A stretch of DNA of 64,000 bases, from positions 2,604,001-2,668,000 of the forward strand of contig NZ_CP082301.1 of NCBI RefSeq assembly GCF_019880305.1. Direction: 5' to 3'. Under the pieces are notes generated by a model. The model did not search any database. It was not told where the DNA came from and worked only from the letters and a program-made list of their open reading frames with translations. The position numbers were made by a program, and so were the translations under genes. How positions within the stretch are numbered: position 1 is the stretch's first letter; every line of letters begins with the position of its first letter. Shown piece after piece: positions 1 to 6,857 of the stretch. This DNA is from Streptomyces decoyicus. Lineage in GTDB: Bacteria; Actinomycetota; Actinomycetes; Streptomycetales; Streptomycetaceae.

Positions 1-282
1 CAGTCCGAGTTCGGATCAGCGTGCAAGCTGCTGATTGCGGCTGAGGGCAAAGACGCCCTGAAGCGCAACAGGGTTATCAACGCCGCGCGCGCAGATTCGA
101 TCCTGACTGGTCTGACTCTGGCGATTCGAGCCAACCCCGGTATCAGCGCGGGAACAGTAAGCTCGGCGCTTCGGAAGCTTGAGCATGATGAAGATTATCT
201 GGAGAGCACTCAGAAAAGTACATCTCACAGGACGAGTGTACGGAAACGGCTAGATTCCACCCTGCGCGCATTCTCGGAGTGA
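1..282 (+). CDS. C-terminal end of a possible DUF262-like protein (partial)
   Basis: This frame is open from the window edge and stops at 280-282, giving 93 visible residues, so the gene is cut on its 5' side. The tail is helical and charged and ends in an S-x-x-S-V-x-x-R-L-type motif that resembles the C-terminal end of DUF262/ParB-like proteins. That resemblance is weak and rests on memory of the family. The next gene starts 3 nt after the stop, so the two are probably co-transcribed and coupled. Pairing with a HEPN protein is a known context for DUF262 proteins in defence loci. Codon use is much less G/C-biased than in the backbone, which suggests recent acquisition. The family call could be wrong; the presence of a real reading frame is better supported. 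Confidence 0.5.
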   Translation, partial: QSEFGSACKLLIAAEGKDALKRNRVINAARADSILTGLTLAIRANPGISAGTVSSALRKLEHDEDYLESTQKSTSHRTSVRKRLDSTLRAFSE

Positions 283-285
283 TGA

Positions 286-777
286 ATGGCAAATAATAAG
301 CCAGTCGCGCGGGTCGAAATTCACAGAATGAAGTCCTCACTTGATTCTGCTTACGACCGCTACAAAACGTCAATTCTGGACGTGCCGCTCTCAGTGCAGC
401 AGGATCTCCACCTCTATATGTGCGTGCGGCTTTCTGGGTACCTAGAACAGTTGCTGCATCAGGCTATCTGTGCTTACGTAGCAGGATCCGCAAGTGGCGC
501 AGCTAAAGAATTCACGCTTTCGTGGTTCAGAAATGCACCGAACCTGAATCCAGGCGCGCTAGAGAAGCTGATAGCGAGATTTGGAGATAAGTGGACGGGC
601 GAGCTGGATGAACTGCTTGAAAAGGGTAACAATCGCAGCTCTCTTGGAAATCTGATCAAGATCAGGAACGACACTGCTCATGGGAAAAGCTACGCAGGGA
701 GTCTCGCCAATATCAGCTCTTACAAGGAGCTAGTTGATGATCTCCACGAGTGGGTAGTGGAGCGCATGGTGGCGTAG
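286..777 (+). CDS. HEPN-domain (RiboL-PSP/MAE_28990-like) predicted ribonuclease
   Basis: The 163-residue protein is mostly helical and has the HEPN signature R-N-D-T-A-H (R127 to H132), the R-x4-H motif that forms the metal-independent RNase site. HEPN proteins of this size, with an N-terminal segment like L-H-L-Y-M-C-V-R-L-S-G-Y, occur as partners of DUF262 or other sensors in toxin and antiphage systems. The ATG at 286 lies 3 nt after the upstream stop, implying an operon. Base composition is clearly AT-richer than the rest of the window (many AAT, AGA, TTG and CTA codons), marking it as foreign cargo. Function as a toxin or defence effector is inference. A HEPN protein in which the motif serves only in dimerisation is the alternative. 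Confidence 0.7.
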   Translation: MANNKPVARVEIHRMKSSLDSAYDRYKTSILDVPLSVQQDLHLYMCVRLSGYLEQLLHQAICAYVAGSASGAAKEFTLSWFRNAPNLNPGALEKLIARFGDKWTGELDELLEKGNNRSSLGNLIKIRNDTAHGKSYAGSLANISSYKELVDDLHEWVVERMVA

Positions 778-845
778 CCGGGATGCTGCATCGATCAGTG
801 TTGGCGCTCTCCGGCACCCCACACCCGAACCCAGCACTCACGCCA

Positions 846-995
846 GCTCCCATCCCGTCCGCCTTCGACCCACACACCGTGGAGCGGTCGTGGTTCAGGG
901 CGTCAAGGTGGAGCGCGCCACTGTACGAACGACCTTGACGCCCTGGGCCGCGACTGCTCGGCTCTGCCTGGGTCGAAGGTGGTCGGGATGGGAGC
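846..995. repeat. Long imperfect palindrome in a gene-free stretch
   Basis: Outer arms 846-872 and 969-995 are reverse complements at 25 of 27 positions. Inner arms 896-909 and 932-945 match perfectly over 14 bases, with weaker pairing between. The whole can fold as a two-tier hairpin centred near 920. It lies in 778-1,296, where I see no convincing gene. Rolling-circle elements such as pSAM2 carry a structured single-strand origin for second-strand synthesis, and that is the role I would test first. A terminator or a folded RNA are alternatives. Confidence 0.6.
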
Positions 996-1296
996 CCACA
1001 ACGCTCACCACTAATCCGCCGGCACCCGCGAACGGCGCCCCTCCCATCCCGGAGTCTGAGCGCCCCCGCCGGAGGCATGTCCTTGGCCCGCGGATCGGTC
1101 TCGACTCATGCCCTTCGGCCTATCCACTGCGGGCGCGCGTCGGCGGCGGCAGCGCCGAGCGGGCCGAAGGCAGGAGCGCGGGCGCAGCCAGAGCCGGGAA
1201 GCGCGCCCGGCGGAGCGGAGCGCAGCCGGGTGCCTTGATGAGGTAGAGAAACCTGTAACAGCTCTCCCCCAAGGTGCTTTGCTCGATCCAGTGGGC

Positions 1297-1956
1297 ATGC
1301 ACTGCCGCATGCTCGTCAGCGCTGATGGAGGCCCTGCCGTGATTGAGCGATCTGCGGACTTAGCCCAGAACCGCCCCGGGGATGCCGTGTTGAAGAAGCT
1401 CGTCGAGCTAGAACCCAACACCGCAAGGCGGCTCTTCGCTCGCTGGTCACGAAATCGGGATGTGAGGAACTGGGCGAGCGGACTCGTCGGGGAGCGCTTC
1501 ACGGGACGGCGGTTGGCCAGGTTAGGCAACCAATGGAAAGTGCTGCACGCCGTGCAGTGGCCGAGTGGCTCGGACATCGACCATCTTGCGGTGGGGCCGG
1601 CAGGTGTCTTCGCGATCAACTCCAAACGCCATAAGGGCAAGGAGGTTTGGTACGGCGATAGAGCCCTCACGGTCAACCGGGCTCCCACGCGGCACATCGC
1701 AATCAGTCAGCATGAAGCGCAGCGGATAGCACGGGTGCTGTCCCGTCCTTGCGGGTTCTCGGTGACGGTACGGCCAGTGATCGCCGTGGTGCACGCTACG
1801 AAGCTGACTGTCAAGAATGCAGCCCCGCCCGTCCTCGTGATCGAAGCGGTAGACCTCTCACGCCGCCTGGCGGGCATGTCGCCCGCGCTCTCTGCCGACC
1901 AGGTAGCGCGCATCTACGAAGTCGCTCGTGATGCGAGAACGTGGGCAAGCGAATAG
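1297..1956 (+). CDS. NERD-domain (nuclease-related) protein
   Basis: The 219-residue product has a central NERD domain (about residues 64-127): G-E-R-F-T-G, then S-D-I-D-H-L-A-V-G-P-A-G-V-F-A-I-N-S-K, followed by a K/W-rich strand. NERD is a restriction-endonuclease-like fold with a D...(E/D)xK centre. Here the last motif reads N108-S-K110, so one acidic ligand is replaced; I recall similar N-T-K forms in other actinobacterial NERD proteins. The frame is open from 1,108, but the upstream part is an Arg-rich low-complexity stretch that looks non-coding, so I start at ATG 1,297 (1,309 is also possible). No strong ribosome site precedes either. It sits as cargo between the palindrome and the convergent GntR gene. 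A role in DNA processing or defence is plausible but unproven. Confidence 0.65.
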   Translation: MHCRMLVSADGGPAVIERSADLAQNRPGDAVLKKLVELEPNTARRLFARWSRNRDVRNWASGLVGERFTGRRLARLGNQWKVLHAVQWPSGSDIDHLAVGPAGVFAINSKRHKGKEVWYGDRALTVNRAPTRHIAISQHEAQRIARVLSRPCGFSVTVRPVIAVVHATKLTVKNAAPPVLVIEAVDLSRRLAGMSPALSADQVARIYEVARDARTWASE

Positions 1957-1962
1957 CCGCCC

Positions 1963-2721
1963 TCATGCGTCGAAGGCGTACTCCAGCACGTAGGAAGCCG
2001 AGTCGAGTGTCATCTCATTCACTTCGACAGCATTACCGCCATCGGCGAAGGCAGTCCGGCACACAAGGATGACGGGAGTACCCATCGTGAGCTGGAGTTT
2101 GTCGGCCTCTTCCTGCGAAGGCATCCGAGAACGGATCTCTTCACGGAAGTGCACAGGCTTGTGTCCCAGCTCGCCGAGCCGGGCGTAGGTGCCACCTGGG
2201 CCCGTGTCCTTCTGGGTGATAGCTGAGCCCGCCACGAGATCCGCCGGCAGGTAGCTGGTGGCAAGCAAAACCGGCTTGCCATCCAAGACAAATCGTCGGC
2301 TACGCACGCACACCGCGTCGCCAACCTGAAGGCCCAGGACGTGGGCAATCCGCTCCACCGCGGCCTGCTCGGTGACCGCCACCTGGTCTACTTCGAGCGT
2401 CCGGTCACCGATGTCTGCGGCCCAGATGGAGCGCCCGTTGCCCCACTGCTCCTGAGACAGGCGCTTGATGCCCTGACGTCGCAACGGCCGGAAGTCCCGG
2501 ACGAAGACTCCGGCACCCTTCCGCGCCTCGGCCAGTCCTTCACTCTGCAGTACGCCGATGGCCTGCCGAGCTGTCATGCGGGCCACCTCGTACGTGGCCA
2601 TGAGGTCGTTCTCGCCCGGCAACCGGTCCCCAGGCCTGTACTCGCCTGCCTCGATCGCTGACTTCAGCGCGTCCGCAATGCGCTGGTATTTCGGCTGGCG
2701 GCTTTTGCCCTGGTTGGCCAT
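1963..2721 (-). CDS. GntR/HutC-family transcriptional repressor (KorSA-like)
   Basis: The 252-residue protein has an N-terminal winged helix (about 10-75, with Y-Q-R-I-A-D-A-L-K and the R-L-P-G-E-N-D-L segment) and a C-terminal UTRA effector domain (about 95-245). This is the architecture of KorSA, which represses transfer and replication genes in pSAM2. ATG 2,721 is chosen because a GGAGGG ribosome site lies 8 nt upstream; the in-frame GTG at 2,730 would be too close to it. The gene is divergent from the transfer operon. Copies of TCTCTAGA occur both just upstream of its own start and in the opposite promoter, so it probably represses itself and the 2,902 operon. The effector ligand is unknown. 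Confidence 0.85.
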   Translation of the reverse strand: MANQGKSRQPKYQRIADALKSAIEAGEYRPGDRLPGENDLMATYEVARMTARQAIGVLQSEGLAEARKGAGVFVRDFRPLRRQGIKRLSQEQWGNGRSIWAADIGDRTLEVDQVAVTEQAAVERIAHVLGLQVGDAVCVRSRRFVLDGKPVLLATSYLPADLVAGSAITQKDTGPGGTYARLGELGHKPVHFREEIRSRMPSQEEADKLQLTMGTPVILVCRTAFADGGNAVEVNEMTLDSASYVLEYAFDA

Positions 2722-2741
2722 GAATTCCACCCTCCTTCCGC

Positions 2742-2750
2742 TTCTCTAGA
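2742..2750. promoter_or_regulatory. Single TTCTCTAGA operator half-site before the GntR gene
   Basis: A TTCTCTAGA element lies immediately upstream of the GGAAGGAGGG ribosome site of the GntR gene on the minus strand. It matches the repeated core at 2,833-2,863, suggesting weak autorepression. This is inference from the shared motif. Confidence 0.5.
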
Positions 2751-2828
2751 CAGCTTAGTTGCAAGTGGAGTCACCGTCCCGGCCGGGTGCCCCGCCTGCC
2801 GGGCATGCACGCACCCGAAACGAAGGCG

Positions 2829-2863
2829 TTGACATCTCTAGAGATCTCTAGTTCTCTAGAGAT
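2829..2863 (+). promoter_or_regulatory. Promoter and GntR operator cluster before the transfer operon
   Basis: A perfect -35-like TTGACA at 2,829-2,834 runs directly into two overlapping palindromic elements built from ATCTCTAGAGAT (2,834-2,845) and TCTCTAGAGAT (2,853-2,863). The doubled AT-rich dyad in a GC-rich background sits about 40-70 nt upstream of the 2,902 start. Placement over the promoter fits repression by the divergent GntR protein. No good -10 hexamer at 17-18 bp is evident, so the exact start site is open. Confidence 0.7.
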
Positions 2864-2901
2864 GTAGCCGCAAGTGGCGGCCCGAACTCAAGGAGAGCTC
2901 C

Positions 2902-3231
2902 ATGCCTTCGTTCAAGATCGACACTTCGACCGCTGTCGTGTTCGTCGCGACCGCGCCGACTCCGAAGCTCGTGAACAAGCAGACGGGCGAGATCGCGGTG
3001 GACCGTGAGACCGGCGCCAAGATGATGACGGTGGGCCTGCTCATCTCCGATGAGGGAGAGGGGAACCTGTACCAGGTAGCGATTCCCGAGACGGGTGTCC
3101 CGGAGAATCTGAACCCGGGTACTCCGATCTCGGTGGTGGGGCTGAAGGCTCGGGACTGGGAGAACGAGTTCAACGGCCAGAAGCGCCACGGCATTTCGTT
3201 CCGCGCCGTCGCCATCACGCCCGGGGTCTGA
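2902..3231 (+). CDS. Conserved AICE protein of unknown function
   Basis: A 109-residue protein with alternating beta strands and no Cys, membrane segment or signal peptide. It begins after a good AAGGAGAG ribosome site. Proteins of this size and look commonly stand between the repressor and the FtsK-like gene in Streptomyces AICEs. The strand-rich pattern with V-V-F-V-A-T-A and a C-terminal F-R-A-V-A-I would suit a small OB-like or single-strand-binding fold, but I cannot show this. It is the first gene behind the operator cluster, and the next frame starts 2 nt after its stop, so it belongs to the repressed transfer operon. Confidence 0.75.
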   Translation: MPSFKIDTSTAVVFVATAPTPKLVNKQTGEIAVDRETGAKMMTVGLLISDEGEGNLYQVAIPETGVPENLNPGTPISVVGLKARDWENEFNGQKRHGISFRAVAITPGV

Positions 3232-3233
3232 TC

Positions 3234-3319
3234 ATGTCGGACCTGACCACGGTGCTCGAAGCGACCGGCGCCTTAGCAGGCGCAGGCGCCTCGGCTACGC
3301 GAAGGTTCGCGCCCCGCGC
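3234..3319 (+). other. Out-of-frame N-terminus of the transfer translocase gene
   Basis: ATG 3,234 starts a frame reading M-S-D-L-T-T-V-L-E-A-T-G-A-L-A-G-A-G, a typical beginning for AICE FtsK-like proteins, but it then runs out of register and stops near 3,370. The sequence expected to follow (Y-A-K-V-R-A-P-R-V-Y-W) is read in another frame from about 3,290. One missing C in the run at about 3,287-3,293 would restore a single 447-residue gene. It is either a real mutation or a sequencing error. Confidence 0.65.
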
Positions 3320-4576
3320 GTGTACTGGTCGCTGGTGGGTCTGCCGATCACGTGGGGCCGGTTCACGGTGACGTACGGGGCCACGATGGACGTGTGCGGG
3401 CTGACGGTGCGGCCGTCCGGTCTGCGGGCGTTCGTGGTCCGCAATGTCGCCCGCCGGGAAGTCCAGCCCGTCCCGCCCAAGGTCCGCCGCGTCCGGGGCA
3501 CTTCGACCGGGCTACGGGTCTCGCTCCGGCTCCCGGCCGGCCTCGAACCGACGGATGTGGCAGCGGCCTCCGAGCGGCTACGGCACGCCTGGGGCGTCCA
3601 CTCGATCAACGTGGTGGAGAGCAAGCCGGGTGTGGTGGAGCTGCGAATGACCGGCTATGACGTGCTCAAGCGGGTGCGGATGCCGCGCCGCTTCAAAGCG
3701 CAGTCGATGGTGGTGCCGGTGGCCCTGCGCGATGACGGGACCGCGTTCGTGCGCGACTACCGCAAGGTGCCGCACGCGCTGACGCTGGGCGCGAACCAGT
3801 CGGGCAAGTCGATGTACCAGCGCAACCTGATCGCCGGTCTGGCCAAGCTGCCGGTGGGACTGGTCGGTATCGACTGCAAGCGCGGGGTGGAACAACGCCC
3901 CTACGCACCCCGGCTCTCGGCTCTGGCGACCACGCCGGAGATGGCCTCCGAGCTGCTGAATGTGCTGGTTGCGGAGATGGAATCGCGCTTCGATCTGCTC
4001 AGTGCTCATGGGGTCTCCGACCTGTGGGACCTGCCGGAGAAGGTGCGGCCGGTGCCGCTGGTGGTCCTCGTTGACGAGGTGGCGGAGTTGTTCTTGACCG
4101 CCGCGAAGAAAGACGAGGAACGCCGGGACCGGATGGTCATGCAGATGGTTCGCCTGGGGCAGATGGCCCGTGCAATCGGGATCTACCTGGAGATCTGCGG
4201 GCAGCGCTTCGGCTCCGAACTCGGCAAGGGCGCCACGATGCTCCGCGCCCAGCTCACCGGCCGTGTCATCCACCGGGTCAACGACAAGCAGACCGCAGAG
4301 ATGGGCCTCGGTGACGTGGCACCGGAGGCGGTGTTCGCCGTCACCACGATTGCGCCCGACCGACCCGGCGTCGCGGTGGCCGGTGACGCCTCCGGCGGCT
4401 GGTCGCGCATCCGCACCCCGGAAACTTCGCCCGCTGAGGCGGCGGCCGTCTGCCGCGAGTACGCCCACCTCGCTCCGGACCTGCCCGCTTTGACCCCGTT
4501 CCGGCCGGCTGTTCTCGCCGAGCCGACGACTGACGATGTGCCGTCGCTGATCAAGCCCCGGCCCGTTACCGACTAA
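3320..4576 (+). CDS. FtsK/SpoIIIE-type DNA translocase for conjugative transfer (TraSA-like), N-terminally disrupted
   Basis: From GTG 3,320 the product has 418 residues. Walker A is G-A-N-Q-S-G-K-S (157-164) and Walker B is V-V-L-V-D-E (D252, E253) in an FtsK-type ATPase domain. In mycelial streptomycetes such a hexameric pump is the only protein needed to move double-stranded element DNA between cells. The GTG has no well-placed ribosome site (a GAAGG sits 14 nt away), and the natural start is probably ATG 3,234 in another frame (see the preceding feature). As sequenced, the protein would lack about 30 N-terminal residues but keep the motor. It follows the 2,902 gene directly and is probably under GntR control. 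Confidence 0.85.
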   Translation: MYWSLVGLPITWGRFTVTYGATMDVCGLTVRPSGLRAFVVRNVARREVQPVPPKVRRVRGTSTGLRVSLRLPAGLEPTDVAAASERLRHAWGVHSINVVESKPGVVELRMTGYDVLKRVRMPRRFKAQSMVVPVALRDDGTAFVRDYRKVPHALTLGANQSGKSMYQRNLIAGLAKLPVGLVGIDCKRGVEQRPYAPRLSALATTPEMASELLNVLVAEMESRFDLLSAHGVSDLWDLPEKVRPVPLVVLVDEVAELFLTAAKKDEERRDRMVMQMVRLGQMARAIGIYLEICGQRFGSELGKGATMLRAQLTGRVIHRVNDKQTAEMGLGDVAPEAVFAVTTIAPDRPGVAVAGDASGGWSRIRTPETSPAEAAAVCREYAHLAPDLPALTPFRPAVLAEPTTDDVPSLIKPRPVTD

Positions 4577-4667
4577 CACCCCCGCACCACACGGCCGGCG
4601 TGACCGTCTCGCGCCAAGTCCCTAGCACCGCCATGCCCAAAACGGGCCTCGACGAAGGAGAACAGCA

Positions 4668-4868
4668 ATGGCACGTGACCGCCGCAGCAACAGCGACTCT
4701 GCCCAGGACCGCCGACTGACCGGCCAACTCCAGAACTCCGCGCAGGCCTACTGCCAGCGCGACGACGCCGACTCCGACTTCGGCTCGGCCGTGCTGAACG
4801 GCTGCGTCACCACCAGCCCGAAGGACTACCCGCCCACCGGCCACGGCTACCCCGGCGACGAGAGCTGA
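4668..4868 (+). CDS. Small hypothetical AICE protein
   Basis: A 66-residue acidic, polar protein preceded by a clear GAAGGAG ribosome site 7-8 nt before ATG. It has two Cys and no recognisable domain. It lies in the same-direction run of very small genes typical of the spread region of Streptomyces AICEs, 91 nt after the translocase. I do not recognise the family; the good ribosome site and codon bias support it being real. Confidence 0.6.
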   Translation: MARDRRSNSDSAQDRRLTGQLQNSAQAYCQRDDADSDFGSAVLNGCVTTSPKDYPPTGHGYPGDES

Positions 4869-4873
4869 CCGCC

Positions 4874-5053
4874 ATGGCGACCAAGAAGCCCGCGACCCGC
4901 AAGGCCACCAAGCCGGTGCGGTGCCCGGACTGCAAGGACGCAGGCCAGACCTCCGAAACCTTCCAGGTCGGTGCCCGCAAGAAGCACGACAGCCAGCACA
5001 AGCAGGAGGCGCTGTGCCTGACCTGCTGGGGCTCCGGCGAAGCCCCCGCCTGA
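4874..5053 (+). CDS. Small zinc-ribbon-like protein
   Basis: ATG 4,874 begins a 59-residue protein with a Lys-rich N-terminus and two C-x2-C pairs (C17-C20 and C48-C51), the pattern of a zinc ribbon. The start is 5 nt after the stop of the previous gene, and the stop is 70 nt before the SpdB-like gene. Similar tiny Cys-pair proteins occur in AICE spread regions. A nucleic-acid or protein-binding role is inference only. Confidence 0.6.
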   Translation: MATKKPATRKATKPVRCPDCKDAGQTSETFQVGARKKHDSQHKQEALCLTCWGSGEAPA

Positions 5054-5123
5054 ACCGCCGCGTGCCGGGCGTCGGACGTAAGAGCCCCGCCCGGCCCGGC
5101 CCAACCTGGAAGGAGGAACCGCG

Positions 5124-5843
5124 ATGCGCCCCAAGCTCCGCCTCGACGCCGTGCTCATTCAGGCCGTGATCGCCGGTGCCCTGTCCTTCGCCCACCTGCA
5201 CGACATCGCCGAAGCGGCCGGCCAGCACGGTTGGAAGGCCTGGGCCTACCCCATCAGCGTCGATTTGCTCTTCGTCGCTGCCTGGCGCCGACTGCGAACG
5301 CTGCGGGCCAACGACCGTGCGGCCCGCGCCGCCTGGACCTGGTTTGTCATCGCCCTGGCCGCGTCCCTCGGCGCGAACATCGCCACCGCCGGACTCCTCG
5401 ACCTGGGCGCTGTACCGGCCTGGCTGCGCATCCTCGTCGCCGGATGGCCCGCCCTCGCCTTCCTCGGCGGCACACTCCTCGCCCACACCCCCACAGCCCC
5501 GCGGACGGAGACCGAGGAGAAAGCCGAACCCGCCCCCGCCGACCCGATCACGGTGGACCGCGCCCGGGAGGCGCCTTCGGCCGAGCTGGATCCTGCGCAC
5601 GACGTGAAGCCTGACGCCGACGACGAACTCCACGAACTGCCTGCCGCTCCGGTACCGGCCCCCGCACCGGAGCCCACTGCCTTGCCACTGCCGACGTTTC
5701 CGCCGGCACTGCTCGATCACGCCCGCAAGGTCGCTGACACCTACCGCTCCACCACCGGCTCCGCGATCGACGCCGAAACCCTGCGCACCCGCCTCGGAGT
5801 CCCGGTGCCCCTCGCCAACGCCATCACAGCCCAACTCGCCTGA
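5124..5843 (+). CDS. SpdB-like DUF2637 membrane protein
   Basis: The 239-residue protein has about four hydrophobic segments in residues 8-125, including I-S-V-D-L-L-F-V-A-A-W, characteristic of DUF2637. A long Pro/Glu-rich linker and a C-terminal DNA-binding-like helical patch (about 195-239) follow. DUF2637 proteins are the SpdB family that helps plasmids and AICEs spread through the recipient mycelium. An AAGGAGG ribosome site precedes ATG 5,124. It is followed at 12 nt by another transfer gene, forming the spd cluster. Confidence 0.8.
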   Translation: MRPKLRLDAVLIQAVIAGALSFAHLHDIAEAAGQHGWKAWAYPISVDLLFVAAWRRLRTLRANDRAARAAWTWFVIALAASLGANIATAGLLDLGAVPAWLRILVAGWPALAFLGGTLLAHTPTAPRTETEEKAEPAPADPITVDRAREAPSAELDPAHDVKPDADDELHELPAAPVPAPAPEPTALPLPTFPPALLDHARKVADTYRSTTGSAIDAETLRTRLGVPVPLANAITAQLA

Positions 5844-5855
5844 AAGAAGGACCAC

Positions 5856-6044
5856 ATGGCCCGGCCGAACCGCTTCTACGACGTGATCCGCATCGGCCTC
5901 GTCCAGGTCGGCAGCCACCACGACGGACGCGGACGCACCAAGCACACCGCCGCCTGCACCGCCCCCGGCTGCGGCTTCTCCGCCGACTACAACGACCGCT
6001 CCGCCGCCGAACTCGCCGCCCGCACCCACCGCTGCAACCCCTGA
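5856..6044 (+). CDS. Mobile-element transfer protein, small Cys-containing
   Basis: A 62-residue protein of the short family often labelled mobile element transfer protein: an N-terminal F-Y-D-V-I-R-I-G segment, then C-T-A-P-G-C-G-F-S-A-D-Y, ending A-A-R-T-H-R-C. The conserved Cys and His residues could bind zinc. It starts 12 nt after the SpdB-like gene behind a GAAAGAAGG ribosome site and precedes the SpdD-like gene by 15 nt. Its molecular role in spread is not known. Confidence 0.75.
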   Translation: MARPNRFYDVIRIGLVQVGSHHDGRGRTKHTAACTAPGCGFSADYNDRSAAELAARTHRCNP

Positions 6045-6059
6045 CCGAAAGGACCCGAG

Positions 6060-6383
6060 ATGTTCACACCGAAATACCCGGTCCCGGACACAGCCCCGGC
6101 CCCGACCACGAGCCCGGTCTCGCCGCTCGCGCCGACGGCCGACAACACTACACCGGCCACTCCTGCCGCCGCGTCTCCGCTGCCCATGCCGTCGGCCCGC
6201 CCCGCGGTACAGCTCACCCCGGGCGGCCTGCTCACCGTCGCTGTCGGCGGCACGGCCGTCGTCCTCGTGGTCGGCTCCGTGCTGGTCTCGATGCTCCTCG
6301 CGGTCGCCATCACCGGCGTCTCGGTCGCCGTGTGCGCCGTGGTCCTGCGGCTGCTTCTCAAGGACTTCAACAGCCACCGCTGA
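6060..6383 (+). CDS. SpdD-like spread membrane protein
   Basis: The 107-residue protein has a Pro/Thr-rich N-terminal half and two adjacent hydrophobic segments (about 50-95), ending in a short basic tail, as in SpdD-family proteins of Streptomyces plasmids and AICEs. These support intramycelial spread. The gene lies in the same operon as the SpdB-like gene, after a GAAAGGAC ribosome site. Confidence 0.75.
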   Translation: MFTPKYPVPDTAPAPTTSPVSPLAPTADNTTPATPAAASPLPMPSARPAVQLTPGGLLTVAVGGTAVVLVVGSVLVSMLLAVAITGVSVAVCAVVLRLLLKDFNSHR

Positions 6384-6474
6384 ACGGCCCCGGGGCGGCC
6401 TCGGTCGCCAAACTTCCGCCGCCCCGGGCGCCTGCACCCCTTCCAGATCCATCGACCCGAAAGGGACTCTCATC

Positions 6475-6657
6475 ATGCCCGACAACACCGCCCGCACGCG
6501 CCGCTGCTCCGACTGCGACGGCTTCCCCACAGTCGCGATCACCACCGGCCAGCGCACCCCCGAAGGCTCCCGCAAGACCACCTCCGTCACCTGCCGCGCG
6601 TGCAAGGGCACCGGCGTTCTGGCCGGCCGTCGCCTCGCCGCGTCGCTCGGGCGGTGA
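6475..6657 (+). CDS. Small DnaJ-type zinc-finger-like protein
   Basis: A 60-residue protein with C-x2-C (C11-S-D-C) and C-x2-C-K-G-T-G pairs; C-x2-C-x-G-x-G is the repeat unit of DnaJ zinc fingers. A GAAAGG ribosome site precedes ATG. It ends 5 nt before the next small gene. No catalytic domain is present, and the function is unknown. Confidence 0.65.
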   Translation: MPDNTARTRRCSDCDGFPTVAITTGQRTPEGSRKTTSVTCRACKGTGVLAGRRLAASLGR

Positions 6658-6662
6658 CCGCC

Positions 6663-6857
6663 ATGGCCGACCTGACATCAACCCCCGACACCCCCGGCCT
6701 CCACGTCTCCAAGTACTCCGTGTACGCCCCCGCGAACGGCTCCTACGCCTGCCGCTGTGGCGAAACCCAACAGGCCAAGGGCGACGAGGACGTGCGCGAC
6801 CTGGTCACCGGCTGGACTGACCACCGTGCCGCATGCACCGGACGGAAGGGCCAGTGA
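6663..6857 (+). CDS. Small hypothetical AICE protein with Cys/His pattern
   Basis: A 64-residue protein with C-R-C-G-E and a distal H-x3-C, a possible zinc site. An earlier in-frame start exists at 6,600, but that region is coding for the preceding gene, so ATG 6,663 is preferred. Its TGA stop overlaps the ATG of the methyltransferase gene by one base, so the two are coupled. The family is not recognised. Confidence 0.6.
   Translation: MADLTSTPDTPGLHVSKYSVYAPANGSYACRCGETQQAKGDEDVRDLVTGWTDHRAACTGRKGQ

Noticed and set aside
890..1246. A plus-strand open frame within 890-1,246
   Set aside because: It overlaps the long palindrome, is Arg/Ala/Pro low complexity, has no ribosome site and no family resemblance. 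It is better explained as a non-coding structured region.
4566..6611. A 681-codon minus-strand frame across the AICE spread region
   Set aside because: It is mirror-frame sequence rich in Gly/Arg/Val with no domain and covers several well-supported small genes with ribosome sites on the plus strand.
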